This document shows, in pieces, positions 26,365 to 35,336 of a stretch of 64,000 nt of DNA; position 1 is the first letter of the stretch, and the number at the start of each line of letters is the position of its first letter. The notes beneath the pieces were generated by a model that was not told the DNA's origin, ran no database searches, and worked only from the letters and a program-made list of their open reading frames with translations. A program made the position numbers and the translations under genes. The DNA comes from Eubacteriales bacterium (GTDB lineage Bacteria; Bacillota; Clostridia; Lachnospirales; Lachnospiraceae): the NCBI GenBank assembly GCA_030524175.1, contig JAUNHC010000008.1:1-64000 (forward strand). The letters are read 5' to 3'.

Positions 26365-26425
26365 TTCTCTACCTCCAATTCATTATTTATATGCAACTAT
26401 CCAATATTTCACAGTTACATATTAA

Positions 26426-26454
26426 TCATTTATCTTCATCGAACGCCATATACT
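26426..26454 (+). promoter_or_regulatory. Candidate sigma-E promoter of the ylbJ-like gene
   Basis: TCATTTA (26426-26432), a 14-bp spacer and CATATACT (26447-26454) resemble the mother-cell sigma-E consensus (KMATATT / CATACAMT as I recall it), matching 7 of 8 bases in the -10 box. B. subtilis ylbJ is sigma-E dependent, which supports the assignment. Confidence 0.4.
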
Positions 26455-26478
26455 TTTAAAAAACAGAAACAGGCGTGT

Positions 26479-27417
26479 ATGAAACGAAAATTAACCGTGG
26501 CAGGAGTGCTGCTGCTCCTTCTGTTTCTCCTGCAGTATCCTCAGGAAGCACTGGCAGCTTCCAGGGAAGGGATGAAGCTATGGCTGAACACTTTGATCCC
26601 AACCCTGCTTCCTTTTCTTATTTTAACCGGATTTCTTATACATACTGATGGAATTGAAAAAATTCTTTCTCCTTTAAAGAAATTTTGGAAAAAAGCCCTG
26701 GGACTGTCGCCTCAGGGAGCCTATGCATTTCTTCTCGGAATGCTCTGCGGTTATCCCATGGGGGCCAAGCTTGCCTCGGACCTGTACCGGTATGGCAAGA
26801 TCAGCCGGAGGGAAGCGGAATATCTTCTCACATTCTGCAACAATGCCAGTCCCGCTTTTATCACCACTTACCTGGCACAAATCTGCCTGGACGGAAAAGC
26901 CAGCCTGAAAGAAATTCTTCTTATCCTGATATTGTCGGATTTCATGTGTATGCTTTTTTTCAGATTTATTGTCTATAGAAACAAAACAATAATACCGGAT
27001 GCAGCTTCAGTCTTAAAAAAAGAGACACCTCATGCCGGCTCGCCTGGAGCCATCATTGATGTCTCTATTATGAACGGATTTGAAACAATTACCCGTCTGG
27101 GTGGATATATTCTTCTTTTTTCTATCCTGGCATCCTGTATCAGTCATTACTGGCCTTTTGCACCTATAGGAAAATATCTTCTCCTTGGCACCACAGAAAT
27201 CACAACAGGACTGTACCAGCTGGCCGGCTCCGGTCTGCCCTTCCAGACACAATACTTGTGCGCAGTAACTATGACAGCCTTCGGAGGATTGTGCATTATG
27301 GCACAGACCAAAAGCGTCTTAGCAGGAAAGCTATCTATCCTTCCCTACGCAGCCGCCAAATGTTTGAATGCCGTTTTCACGGCAATCCTAGTATTAACTT
27401 TCAGTCAGATCATCTAA
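26479..27417 (+). CDS. ylbJ: YlbJ-like sporulation integral membrane protein
   Basis: Polytopic membrane protein of the nucleoside-recognition/Gate family. YlbJ is made in the mother cell and is needed for normal spore formation in B. subtilis. The 312 residues hold about eight hydrophobic segments, with the family motifs LWLNTLIPTLLPFLILTGFL near 32, GMLCGYPMGAKLASDLYR near 90 and FCNNASPAFITTYLA near 118. It is shorter than the B. subtilis protein (about 400). The ribosome site is weak. Its last 24 nt overlap the convergent coiled-coil gene. Confidence 0.85.
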   Translation: MKRKLTVAGVLLLLLFLLQYPQEALAASREGMKLWLNTLIPTLLPFLILTGFLIHTDGIEKILSPLKKFWKKALGLSPQGAYAFLLGMLCGYPMGAKLASDLYRYGKISRREAEYLLTFCNNASPAFITTYLAQICLDGKASLKEILLILILSDFMCMLFFRFIVYRNKTIIPDAASVLKKETPHAGSPGAIIDVSIMNGFETITRLGGYILLFSILASCISHYWPFAPIGKYLLLGTTEITTGLYQLAGSGLPFQTQYLCAVTMTAFGGLCIMAQTKSVLAGKLSILPYAAAKCLNAVFTAILVLTFSQII

Positions 27418-28017
27418 AAGAGCGTCATCCTCTTCTTCCTCACCGTGGTAGGAACTAGAGATCGCTGCTGCCTGTGCTGTCTGCGGTGCAAGTTCCTGAC
27501 GGTTCTGGTTAACCACTTCCAGACAGCTCTGCAGTGCTTCAATAAATGCCTTATATTTCCCGCCGGCATCCTCTAAGGTCTGATTCAGTACAGAACCGAT
27601 GTTCGCCATCATATCATCTGTATAAGTAATGGCACTTAACCGGATGCTGTTGGCATCCTGGGTAGCAGAATCCAGAATCTCCTGAGCCTGCTTGTTAGCC
27701 GCATTGATCGTCTCATTAGCCTGTGCGTAAGCCTTCTGCATGATCTCATGCTGGGTTACAAGCTCCTGTGCCTTAGTCTGGGCATCTGCAATGAGGCTGT
27801 CCGCCTTTGCCTGGGCATCTTCCAATATAGCGTCTTTATTACTGATTATCTTCTGATAACGTTTGATCTCATCCGGTGTCTTGAGACGGAGTTCACGCAA
27901 AAGTTCTTCTATCTCTTCTTTATTTACGACAATCTTCGTTGTAGAAAGCGGCTGGTATTTACAGCTGTCTACATACTCCTCGATTTCTTCAATGATCTGT
28001 TCAATTCTGCTGCTCAT
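27394..28017 (-). CDS. DivIVA-like coiled-coil protein
   Basis: The protein has 207 residues. After an N-terminal region (1-45) with VVNKEEIEELLRELRLKTP comes a long Ala/Gln-rich coiled coil (about 55-125, with repeats such as AQAKADSLIADAQTKAQEL), then a helical region and an acidic tail (GEEEEDDALLDDL). Such proteins are often mislabelled as ATPase subunit H or E; the layout fits DivIVA/SepF-associated scaffolds better. AAGGAG precedes the ATG. It follows coaD closely, and its 3' end overlaps the convergent ylbJ-like gene by 24 nt. Confidence 0.75.
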   Translation of the reverse strand: MSSRIEQIIEEIEEYVDSCKYQPLSTTKIVVNKEEIEELLRELRLKTPDEIKRYQKIISNKDAILEDAQAKADSLIADAQTKAQELVTQHEIMQKAYAQANETINAANKQAQEILDSATQDANSIRLSAITYTDDMMANIGSVLNQTLEDAGGKYKAFIEALQSCLEVVNQNRQELAPQTAQAAAISSSYHGEEEEDDALLDDLTES

Positions 28018-28038
28018 AGTACACTCTCCTTATTTTAT

Positions 28039-28524
28039 CTATTTCTCTTCGTACAATTTAGCCTTCACCGCATCAGTGATCTCAGGCGGTGCGAATTTAC
28101 TTAAATCTCCTCCAAAAAGGGCTACTTCCTTCATGATGGTGGAGCTTAAATAAGCATACTCCAAACTTGTTGTCAGGAATACGGTATCGATATCCGGCGC
28201 GAGAACGCGGTTAGTCTGAGCCATCTGCAGCTCATATTCAAAGTCAGTCACCGCCCGAAGACCACGGATGATAACCTGAGCATTGTTTTCTCTGGCAAAA
28301 TTAACTGACAATCCGTTAAATGGTTTCACAACCACATTAGGGATGTCTTTTGTTGCCTTTTCTAGTATATTAACACGTTCTTCCACAGAAAACAACGGAC
28401 TTTTTGTAGAATTATACAAAACACCCACTACAACTTTGTCGAAAGATACGCTGGCGCGCCTTATCACATCCAGATGTCCATACGTAGCCGGGTCAAAGCT
28501 TCCCGGATAAACTGCTATTACCAT
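28039..28524 (-). CDS. coaD: Phosphopantetheine adenylyltransferase
   Basis: Fourth step of coenzyme A synthesis: 4'-phosphopantetheine plus ATP gives dephospho-CoA. The 161 residues match the family exactly: [19 protein letters not shown] at the start holds the nucleotidyltransferase HxGH-type motif, [19 protein letters not shown] near 88 binds substrate, and [20 protein letters not shown] near 125 carries the ISSTxx motif. It lies 10 nt after rsmD, the usual rsmD-coaD pairing. Confidence 0.96.
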   Translation of the reverse strand: MVIAVYPGSFDPATYGHLDVIRRASVSFDKVVVGVLYNSTKSPLFSVEERVNILEKATKDIPNVVVKPFNGLSVNFARENNAQVIIRGLRAVTDFEYELQMAQTNRVLAPDIDTVFLTTSLEYAYLSSTIMKEVALFGGDLSKFAPPEITDAVKAKLYEEK

Positions 28525-28534
28525 GTACTTTCTC

Positions 28535-29089
28535 TCACTTTCTCTTTTTCAAAAAAACATGCTTATTTGTCTTGTATTCTTTTGTGCGGAGCAGCTGAAA
28601 ACCCATTGATCCTGCGTAGGCAAAGTCAGTGTCCAGATCTGCCTCCACAATAACCAACGTATTCTCATCTGCTATGCTGCTGCTTTCCAGGTATTCCAAT
28701 ACCTGACGCTCCAGTTCCTTGCCGTAAGGCGGATCCATGAAAATAAAATCAAAGGGCTCCCGGCCCTCCAGGGAACGGAGTGCCTGCAGCACATCCATGT
28801 TCAAAAGTTTACCATCTTCTGAGAGTTTTGTAAATGAGAGATTTTCCCTGATGCATGTACAGGCCCTGGGATCCTTCTCCACAAATACTGCATATGCGGC
28901 GCCCCGGCTCAGGGCCTCTATACCGATTGCACCGCTTCCACTGAACAAATCAAGAAAACTGCAGTCCAAAAGTTCAGGCTGCAGGATATTGAACAAAGTT
29001 TCTTTAATACGGTCCGTCGTAGGTCTTGTGTCTGTTCCAGGTACTGTCTTTAAATTCAGACGCCTGGCTTTGCCTGCTATGACTCTCAT
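28535..29089 (-). CDS. rsmD: 16S rRNA (guanine(966)-N(2))-methyltransferase
   Basis: SAM-dependent methylation of G966 in 16S rRNA. The protein has 184 residues: [18 protein letters not shown] at the start, [19 protein letters not shown]-binding [20 protein letters not shown] near 46, and catalytic [13 protein letters not shown] near 122. The ATG at 29087-29089 overlaps the mgsA stop in an ATGA arrangement, which decides the start against an ORF open 6 codons further. Confidence 0.94.
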   Translation of the reverse strand: MRVIAGKARRLNLKTVPGTDTRPTTDRIKETLFNILQPELLDCSFLDLFSGSGAIGIEALSRGAAYAVFVEKDPRACTCIRENLSFTKLSEDGKLLNMDVLQALRSLEGREPFDFIFMDPPYGKELERQVLEYLESSSIADENTLVIVEADLDTDFAYAGSMGFQLLRTKEYKTNKHVFLKKRK

Positions 29090-29481
29090 TTTAAATTCAG
29101 TCTCCAATCCAGGTCTCCGCGGGCCAGTCCTAAAATAAGTAATTCTGCCGTAGCAATATTGGTTGCCACAGGGATATTGTACTGATCACAGCGTTTCACT
29201 ATACTGTTGATGTCCGGTTCCTTCAGATCGATCATAACCGGGTTATAAAACAAAATCACCATATCTAAATCCTGGCGCTCCACCATCTCCATAAACTGCT
29301 TGTCGCCGCCGATACTCCCTGCCAAAAACTTATGCACATGAAGGCTGGTAGCCTCTTCTATTCTTCTCCCAGTAGTCCCTGTCGCATAAACCTCATGCTT
29401 TGCAAGAATATTTTTATAGGCGATACAGAAATCTTCAATGAGAACTTTCTTGCTGTTGTGTGCAATGATACCTAAATTCAT
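29086..29481 (-). CDS. mgsA: Methylglyoxal synthase
   Basis: Converts dihydroxyacetone phosphate to methylglyoxal and phosphate, a bypass of lower glycolysis. The 131 residues keep the phosphate site and catalytic motifs: LGIIAHNSKK at the start, TGTTGRRIEEAT near 35, GSIGGDKQFMEMV near 55 with the catalytic Asp, and VATNIATAELLI near 110. It overlaps rsmD by 4 nt and has its own promoter about 70 nt upstream. Confidence 0.95.
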   Translation of the reverse strand: MNLGIIAHNSKKVLIEDFCIAYKNILAKHEVYATGTTGRRIEEATSLHVHKFLAGSIGGDKQFMEMVERQDLDMVILFYNPVMIDLKEPDINSIVKRCDQYNIPVATNIATAELLILGLARGDLDWRLNLK

Positions 29482-29552
29482 AGTCTACCTCTCCATCTTC
29501 ACCAATTACATTCTTGTGTTTTTTTTATCAATTAAATCTAACTTTAATGCAC

Positions 29553-29581
29553 ATTATAACAAATGTCTAAAAGAAGTGCAA
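29553..29581 (-). promoter_or_regulatory. Promoter of mgsA-rsmD-coaD
   Basis: On the minus strand TTGCAC (29576-29581), a 17-bp spacer and TATAAT (29553-29558), giving a leader of about 65 nt. The rest of the mgsA-ssp gap is AT-rich and holds only the ssp promoter region. Confidence 0.7.
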
Positions 29582-29692
29582 TTAAATCTTACAAAATATA
29601 CAAAATTCATAGAAAGTTAATAATTGTCATTTATCAGATCTCCCGGAAAAAGGATTTACAAAATAATGGTAATACATGCAAGAACTTCTAGT

Positions 29693-29719
29693 GTATTATT
29701 TTTATATCTTCGCATACTA
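29693..29719 (+). promoter_or_regulatory. Candidate sigma-G promoter of ssp
   Basis: CATACTA (29713-29719) fits the forespore sigma-G -10 consensus and GTATT (29693-29697) approximates its -35, 15 bp away. The gene product is a forespore SASP, the classic sigma-G target. Confidence 0.6.
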
Positions 29720-29766
29720 GCATTGTAACATCAAACAAACAAAAACAACCAAGGAGGAAATGAATC

Positions 29767-29991
29767 ATGTCAAACAATAGTTCTTCAAACAGAGCAGTAG
29801 TACCAGAAGCCAAAGGTGCATTAGACCGTTTCAAATTTGAGGTAGCCAACGAATTAGGTGTACCGCTTACAGACGGTTACAACGGAAACCTTACTTCCAA
29901 ACAGAACGGAAGCGTAGGCGGCTATATGGTAAAGAAAATGATTGAGGCACAGGAACGTCAGATGTCCAACGGACAGTCCACAAATTTCTAA
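29767..29991 (+). CDS. ssp: Alpha/beta-type small acid-soluble spore protein
   Basis: Saturates spore DNA, protects it from UV and heat, and is degraded at germination. The 74 residues match the family: the germination protease site region RFKFEVANELGVPL near 20, and the DNA-binding C-terminal part NLTSKQNGSVGGYMVKKM. AAGGAGG lies 9 nt before the ATG. A single gene with a sigma-G-like promoter and a strong terminator. It shows that the organism makes endospores. Confidence 0.96.
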   Translation: MSNNSSSNRAVVPEAKGALDRFKFEVANELGVPLTDGYNGNLTSKQNGSVGGYMVKKMIEAQERQMSNGQSTNF

Positions 29992-30029
29992 GCTAGAAAA
30001 CTTGTGACTTAATTGCATTGAATTGAATG

Positions 30030-30071
30030 AAAAAAGCTCAGGTGTCAACAAATTGTCACCTGAGCTTTTTT
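30030..30071. terminator. Bidirectional terminator between ssp and the DUF6465-like gene
   Basis: GCTCAGGTG (30036-30044) pairs with CACCTGAGC (30057-30065), flanked by six A on the left and six T on the right, so it works on both strands. Confidence 0.9.
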
Positions 30072-30140
30072 CTCATGCATTCCTGAAAAGGTTAGCCAGA
30101 CCTTTTCTAAGTACATTAAAACACGTTTACATTACCGGTC

Positions 30141-30611
30141 TTATAATCCGATGAAGCCAGTTACGTCACCGTTGATGACATAATGTGCTCCGTTATCTTC
30201 CGGTTTGATATATACTTTTAAGTCTACAAGATCCTCTTCTTTTTTGCCCATTTCTTCAGTCCAGATTTTCTTGATATTCTCAACTACGTCTTTTGCATAT
30301 ACCTCTTTGCCCCAGAACTGAACGTAAACTTCCGTGCTAGCCGTAACTTCTGCTTTCTTGGCAGCAGTTTTTCTGGCTGTGGTTTTTCTAGTGGTAGTTG
30401 TCTTCTTTGCGGCTGGTTTCTTTTCAGCTGTTTTGGCAGCTGGTTTCTTTGCTGCGGCTGCTTTTGCTGTTTCTGCTTTCACTGGATCAGCTTTCACAGC
30501 TTCTTCCACTGGTGCGGCAGCTACAGATTTTGCAGGAGCCTCTTTTACAGGAGCTGTCTTTGCAGTTGTTGCAACAGGTTCTGCTTTCTTTGTAGTTGTT
30601 TTTGTAGCCAT
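30141..30611 (-). CDS. Lys/Ala-rich histone-H1-like protein with a DUF6465-type C-terminus
   Basis: The protein has 156 residues. Residues 1-88 are low-complexity Ala/Lys/Pro/Thr with repeated KKPAAK and TTRKTTARK blocks, like the tails of histone H1 and bacterial HU/H1-like proteins. Residues 90-156 are a small folded domain ([20 protein letters not shown] and [17 protein letters not shown]), which I match to DUF6465. DNA or RNA binding by the basic tail is inferred. AAGGAGG and a TTGCAA / TATCCT promoter lie upstream; the gene stands alone. Confidence 0.8.
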   Translation of the reverse strand: MATKTTTKKAEPVATTAKTAPVKEAPAKSVAAAPVEEAVKADPVKAETAKAAAAKKPAAKTAEKKPAAKKTTTTRKTTARKTAAKKAEVTASTEVYVQFWGKEVYAKDVVENIKKIWTEEMGKKEEDLVDLKVYIKPEDNGAHYVINGDVTGFIGL

Positions 30612-30654
30612 ATGATAGCCTCCTTACAAGGTGAAAATAATTTATTACGTGACT

Positions 30655-30683
30655 AGGATACTACGTTTTTTTAACTTTTGCAA
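30655..30683 (-). promoter_or_regulatory. Promoter of the histone-H1-like gene
   Basis: On the minus strand TTGCAA (30678-30683), a 17-bp spacer and TATCCT (30655-30660). It lies about 40 nt before the start codon, close to the recG 3' end. Confidence 0.55.
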
Positions 30684-30695
30684 GATTTTATTTCA

Positions 30696-32750
30696 CTACA
30701 GTCCTAAATTTTGCAGGTCATCCTTCATGTACGACAACAATTTTTCCCGTAAAGCACCATGCTGGGGAAGGCTCAGATCACTGTCCAGACAAAGGATTTC
30801 ACCGGCTGCCTCACTTGCCTTTTTCAGGATATCTGCGTCATTATAAATATCGCCGATTTTAAATTCCATCAGTCCGCTCTGACGGATCCCGAACAAATCC
30901 CCAGGTCCCCGAAGCTTCAGATCCTCCCCTGCAATATAAAATCCGTCATTGGATTTATTCAGGATTTCAAGACGCTTGGATGTCTCCTGGACATCATTTC
31001 CCTGCATAAAAATGCAATATGACTGATGTTCTCCTCTTCCCACACGGCCTCTCAGCTGATGAAGCTGGGCAAGACCGAATCTTTCCGCATTCTCCACCAT
31101 CATAACAGTGGCATTTGGCACATTCACGCCTACCTCCACAACAGTAGTCGACACTAATACTTTTATTTCCCCTGCTGCGAAAGCATCCATGATCTGATTC
31201 TTTTCCTTTGGCTTCATTTTTCCGTGAAGGGGTACCACTGTAATATCATCCGGAAGAACCTCTTTCAGCTTCCGGCTGTAATCAAGGACGTTCTCCGCAT
31301 CAAGGCCTTCGCTTTCTTCCACCATTGGACAGATTACGTATGCCTGCCTTCCTTCCTGTACCTGCTTTTCTATAAAAGCATATGCTTTAGGCCTGTACGA
31401 GGTTCCTACCACACAGTTTTTTATGGGAAGCCGCCTGGCCGGAAGCTCATCGATCACTGAGATATCTAAGTCTCCGTACAGAATGATGGCCAAAGTCCTG
31501 GGTATAGGTGTGGCACTCATGACCAATACGTGGGGAGGATTTCCCATTGTGGTCAGGGCTTCTCTCTGCTTCACCCCGAAACGATGCTGCTCGTCTGTGA
31601 TCACAAGGCCAAGATTGTTATAAACCACCTTCTCCTGGATAAGGGCATGAGTCCCGATGATGATATCAGCCTCTTTGGATGCAATTTCCCCATATATTTG
31701 CCGTTTCTCCTTTGCTGTCGTGGATCCGGTGAGCAGTACAGGATGACAGGATGTGATCCCCTGTTCCTCCATAAGCTTGGTAAATGCCTCAAAATGCTGG
31801 CGGGCCAGCACCTCCGTAGGAACCATCAAGGCTGCCTGATATCCGTTTTCCACTGTCATGACCATTGCCAAAAAAGCAAGGATCGTCTTTCCGCTTCCCA
31901 CATCTCCCTGGACCAGTCTGGACATCAGAGCCTGTCCGCATAAATCTCTCTCAATCTCATGCCAAACATTTTTCTGGGCACCTGTGAGGGCGTAAGGAAG
32001 ATTTTCTATCATCTGCTCCGTGGTCCATACAGGCTTCATGTGAAAAACATTTTCCGCCTCTTCTGTCTTTTCCTTCAGCAGCTGCACAGCCAGGATAAAA
32101 AGAAGAAATTCATCAAAGACCAGTCTTTTTCTGGCTGTGAGCAATTCCTGCATATTTCCCGGAAAATGAATGGTCTGGACAGCATAATTATAATCTGCCA
32201 GATGGTACCGCTCCTTCATTCCGTCAGGCAGATATTCTGTCTGTAACGGCTGTTCCTTCAGCACCTGCTGGATAAGCTTTACAATTGTCTTGTTGGAGAG
32301 GCCTGCAGTAAGGTTATATACAGGCTGCATACTGTGCAGAATGTCCTGGTAGGCGGCAGGGGTGAATATCTCAGGATGCTCAAGCTTAAGCTTTCCCTGT
32401 TTTTTTACAATTCTGCCCCGGAAGACAAACACACTTCCCTTTTTCAATGTGCTCCTGAGATATGGCATATTAAACCATGCTACCGGAAGTTTACCGCTCT
32501 TATCTCCCACTGTAACAGAAAGCACCTGCAGGTTCCTTACCTGGGTGACATAAGCCCCTGTCATCACAGTGGCCTGGACTGACGCCACTGTTCCCTCTTC
32601 CAAGGCTGCGATTTCCTTGGGTTCCTCATAAGTCTCATAATTTCGCGGATAGTAGTGAAGCAGGTCGTCTGTATCTGCAATTCCCACCCTTTGGAATAAT
32701 TTTTCAGTTTTTTCTCCTACCCCTTTTAATTCTCGCAGTGGTTTTTTCAT
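30696..32750 (-). CDS. recG: ATP-dependent DNA helicase RecG
   Basis: Branch-migrating helicase that reverses stalled forks and processes D-loops and R-loops. The 684 residues hold the wedge domain with an OB fold (about 60-150), helicase domain 1 with VQGDVGSGKTILAF (Walker A) and VITDEQHRFGVKQ (DExH-type box), and domain 2 with MVENAERFGLAQLHQLRGRVGR. The ATG at 32748-32750 has GGAGG 5 nt upstream; the ORF is open 33 codons further through a terminator hairpin, so that part is not coding. Confidence 0.95.
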   Translation of the reverse strand: MKKPLRELKGVGEKTEKLFQRVGIADTDDLLHYYPRNYETYEEPKEIAALEEGTVASVQATVMTGAYVTQVRNLQVLSVTVGDKSGKLPVAWFNMPYLRSTLKKGSVFVFRGRIVKKQGKLKLEHPEIFTPAAYQDILHSMQPVYNLTAGLSNKTIVKLIQQVLKEQPLQTEYLPDGMKERYHLADYNYAVQTIHFPGNMQELLTARKRLVFDEFLLFILAVQLLKEKTEEAENVFHMKPVWTTEQMIENLPYALTGAQKNVWHEIERDLCGQALMSRLVQGDVGSGKTILAFLAMVMTVENGYQAALMVPTEVLARQHFEAFTKLMEEQGITSCHPVLLTGSTTAKEKRQIYGEIASKEADIIIGTHALIQEKVVYNNLGLVITDEQHRFGVKQREALTTMGNPPHVLVMSATPIPRTLAIILYGDLDISVIDELPARRLPIKNCVVGTSYRPKAYAFIEKQVQEGRQAYVICPMVEESEGLDAENVLDYSRKLKEVLPDDITVVPLHGKMKPKEKNQIMDAFAAGEIKVLVSTTVVEVGVNVPNATVMMVENAERFGLAQLHQLRGRVGRGEHQSYCIFMQGNDVQETSKRLEILNKSNDGFYIAGEDLKLRGPGDLFGIRQSGLMEFKIGDIYNDADILKKASEAAGEILCLDSDLSLPQHGALREKLLSYMKDDLQNLGL

Positions 32751-32813
32751 ATCATCCTCCAATATGGATTTCTTTCCCGGTATAGAACAAAGCGGAGTAA
32801 TTTCCTGGTATAC

Positions 32814-32844
32814 AAAGAAAAAGGCGGAAGTCTCCCTCCGCCTT
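32814..32844 (-). terminator. Terminator of the asp23-fakA unit
   Basis: AAGGCGGA (32821-32828) and TCCGCCTT (32837-32844) form an 8-bp stem; on the minus strand TTTCTTT follows. recG must use its own promoter or read-through. Confidence 0.8.
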
Positions 32845-32868
32845 ATCACTTCTATCAGACAATCTCCC

Positions 32869-34548
32869 TTATTCCACAGAGATCACATAATAATATATGG
32901 GCTGTCCTCCCATATTGATCTCCACTTCACAGTCAGGATACTCCTTCTCCAAAGCTTCTGACAGGGTCTCAGCTTCCTCCTCTGTCACATCCGCTCCGTA
33001 ATATATGCTTATGATCTCAGAATCGTCCTCCATCATAGCAGCCACAGTATCCCGTGCCACCTGCGACTTGTCAGCTCCCACAGCCAGAATTCCCTTGTCG
33101 CCGATTCCCATGATATCTCCTTCATGGATCTCTTTATCATCAATTCTGGTGTCACGAACAGCGTAAGTGATCTGTCCTGTCTTTACCTTGGACACGGACT
33201 CCATCATAGCCTCCATGTTCTCTGCGGAATCCTTCTCCGGCACATAACTGATCAAAGCTGTGATCCCCTGTGGGATCGTCTTGGTGGGAACCACCACGAT
33301 CTCCTTATCCTCAGTCAGATCCCTGGCCTGGTTGGCAGCAAGGATGATATTCTTATTGTTCGGGAAAATGTATACTGTCCTGGCATTTACTTTGGCAATG
33401 GCATTGAGCATGTCCTCTGTACTCGGATTCATGGTCTGTCCGCCTTCGATGAGGTAATCCACGCCTAAATCTTTAAATATAGTTGTCAGGCCGTTTCCTG
33501 CAGAAACAGAAATAAACCCTACCTCCTTAGGAGGCTGTGCCTCTTCCTGCTGATTCTCTAAAGCCTCCTGCTCCCTGGCAAGCTTCTCTGCATCCTTGAT
33601 CAGCTTCTCCTGGTGTTCTTCCCTCATATTGTCAATCTTCATGCGTGAAAGGGCACCATAAGTCAAGGCGCGTTCAATAGCCTCACCGGGATGGTTTGTA
33701 TGGACATGTACCTTTACGATCTCATCATCTGCCACAAGTACGATGGAATCACCGATTGAGGTGAGGAATTTTTTGAAATTGTGCTCCTCTTCTTCCGGCA
33801 GTTCTTTATCAAGGAGAATAATAAATTCAGTACAGTAACCAAACTTGATATCAGCCTCTGCCTGGGGAGTAATCTTCGTGACAGCCGGTCCTCCCCCTAC
33901 CTTGCTGAATTCGGAATAATCCACTTCTTTGCCCAGATATCCGTCAATGGCTCCGCGGAACACTTCCACAAGTCCCTGTCCGCCGGAATCCACAACCCCT
34001 GCCTCTTTCAGAACAGGAAGCATCTCCGGTGTCCTGGCAAGCGTGTCCTCTGCATGGGCAAGGATTTCATGAAAGAAGCCCTCCAAATCATCACTATCCT
34101 CTGCAATTTCAACGGCTTTTGCCGCTGCTTCCCTGGCTACGGTGAGGATAGTGCCTTCCTTAGGCTTCATTACTGCTTTATAGGCTGTCTCAACACCTTT
34201 CTCCATAGCGGCTGCGATAGCCGGTGCATCCAGTTCCTCCAGCTTACGCACACCTCTGGTGAATCCACGAAGAAGCTGGGACAGGATAACTCCTGAATTT
34301 CCCCTGGCACCTCTCAGGGAGCCTGACGAAATGGCCTTAGCCAGTGTTTCCATATCAAAAGATGTAAGTGCACTAACCTCTGCTGCCGCTGACATAATAG
34401 TAAGGGTCATATTGGTACCGGTGTCACCGTCAGGTACAGGAAACACATTCAATTCGTTGATCCATTCTTTCTTCGCTTCCAGGTTCTTGGCACCGGCCAG
34501 AAACATTCTGGAAAGTATTTTGGCATCTATGGTTTGATTATTCACCAC
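32869..34548 (-). CDS. fakA: DAK2 domain protein, fatty acid kinase subunit FakA/YloV
   Basis: ATP-binding subunit of the fatty acid kinase, which phosphorylates fatty acids bound to a FakB (DegV) partner for use in phospholipids. The 559 residues hold the DAK2 domain (about 1-200: NVFPVPDGDTGTNMTLT with Asp ligands for Mg, and GARGNSGVILSQLLRGF), a middle domain, and a C-terminal DegV-like domain (about 320-559, PNNKNIILAANQA). No fakB is in this window. The start is GTG behind GGAGG. It follows asp23 by 17 nt, the usual order. Confidence 0.94.
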   Translation of the reverse strand: MVNNQTIDAKILSRMFLAGAKNLEAKKEWINELNVFPVPDGDTGTNMTLTIMSAAAEVSALTSFDMETLAKAISSGSLRGARGNSGVILSQLLRGFTRGVRKLEELDAPAIAAAMEKGVETAYKAVMKPKEGTILTVAREAAAKAVEIAEDSDDLEGFFHEILAHAEDTLARTPEMLPVLKEAGVVDSGGQGLVEVFRGAIDGYLGKEVDYSEFSKVGGGPAVTKITPQAEADIKFGYCTEFIILLDKELPEEEEHNFKKFLTSIGDSIVLVADDEIVKVHVHTNHPGEAIERALTYGALSRMKIDNMREEHQEKLIKDAEKLAREQEALENQQEEAQPPKEVGFISVSAGNGLTTIFKDLGVDYLIEGGQTMNPSTEDMLNAIAKVNARTVYIFPNNKNIILAANQARDLTEDKEIVVVPTKTIPQGITALISYVPEKDSAENMEAMMESVSKVKTGQITYAVRDTRIDDKEIHEGDIMGIGDKGILAVGADKSQVARDTVAAMMEDDSEIISIYYGADVTEEEAETLSEALEKEYPDCEVEINMGGQPIYYYVISVE

Positions 34549-34565
34549 AAGTTCCTCCTCTATTC

Positions 34566-34925
34566 CTAATCTATCGCCCGCACGCCTTCCACATAAATAT
34601 TGATCTTCTCAATATCTATGCCGGTAAAGGCTTCGACTTTATATTTTACATTGCTGACAAGATTGTCTGCAATGGTACTGATATTCACGCCATATGCCAC
34701 GATGACATGGAAATCGAGGCGGATTTTATTCTCTTCGGTAATAGTTACACTGATACCGTGCTGCAGACTGTCTCTGCGCAGTAACTTCACAAGACCGTCC
34801 TTCATGCTCATCGCTGCCATGCCTATAATACCGAAACACTCCACAGCAACGCTTCCTGCATAGGTCGCAATCACATCCGTATCAATGACAATCTGGCCTA
34901 ATCCGGAATCTATACGTCCATTCAT
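34566..34925 (-). CDS. Asp23/Gls24 family envelope stress response protein
   Basis: The protein has 119 residues of the Asp23/YloU family, with the conserved start GLGQIVIDTDVIATYAGSVA and IRLDFHVIVAYGVNISTIADNL in the middle, ending in DIEKINIYVEGVR. Asp23 is held at the membrane by partners and takes part in envelope stress resistance; YloU is less studied. It is the first gene of the yloU-yloV unit and is divergent from rpmB. AGGT before the ATG and a TATAAT near 34964-34969 serve it. Confidence 0.92.
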   Translation of the reverse strand: MNGRIDSGLGQIVIDTDVIATYAGSVAVECFGIIGMAAMSMKDGLVKLLRRDSLQHGISVTITEENKIRLDFHVIVAYGVNISTIADNLVSNVKYKVEAFTGIDIEKINIYVEGVRAID

Positions 34926-35021
34926 ATGGTTACCTCCATTACTTTCAAATTGTGTGTATCTGTATTATAACCTCTTTTCCGGGAAAAAGAAATATTATTT
35001 TTACAATTTTCCTTTTTTTGC

Positions 35022-35050
35022 TTGCAAAAGCCCATTTCTTCTGTTAAAAT
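35022..35050 (+). promoter_or_regulatory. Promoter of rpmB
   Basis: TTGCAA (35022-35027), a 17-bp spacer and TAAAAT (35045-35050), about 38 nt before the start codon. Confidence 0.65.
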
Positions 35051-35087
35051 GAAATCTGTTGAAAAAAAGCGTCAAGGAGGTGCTATC

Positions 35088-35276
35088 ATGGCTAAATGCG
35101 CAATTTGTGAAAAAGGTGCTCATTTCGGAAACAATGTGAGTCATTCCCATAGAAGATCCAATAAGATGTGGAAATCCAACGTAAAATCCGTAAAAGTTAA
35201 AACTGCTGACGGTGCAGCTAAAAAGATGTATGTATGTACTTCTTGCCTGAGATCCGGAAAAGTAGAAAGAGCTTAA
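35088..35276 (+). CDS. rpmB: 50S ribosomal protein L28
   Basis: Large-subunit ribosomal protein of 62 residues. It has the zinc-ribbon form, with CAIC near the N-terminus and CTSC near the C-terminus, and the family motif GNNVSHSHRRSNKMW. AAGGAGG lies 7 nt before the ATG at 35088, which excludes the 22-codon upstream extension. It is divergent from asp23-fakA, as in most Firmicutes. Confidence 0.97.
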   Translation: MAKCAICEKGAHFGNNVSHSHRRSNKMWKSNVKSVKVKTADGAAKKMYVCTSCLRSGKVERA

Positions 35277-35298
35277 GAAGAGCCTAAGACCCACCCTG

Positions 35299-35326
35299 CC
35301 CTCGCATATTGCGGGGGTATTTTTTT
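35299..35326 (+). terminator. Terminator of rpmB
   Basis: CCCTCGCA (35299-35306) pairs with TGCGGGGG (35310-35317) around a 3-nt loop with one T-G pair, followed by TATTTTTTT. Confidence 0.85.
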
Positions 35327-35336
35327 GCCTTTTTTC

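Noticed and set aside
30334..30615. Long plus-strand frame rich in Ala, Phe and Val opposite the histone-H1-like gene
   Set aside because: It is a shadow of the Lys/Ala-rich repeats on the other strand and has no ribosome site.
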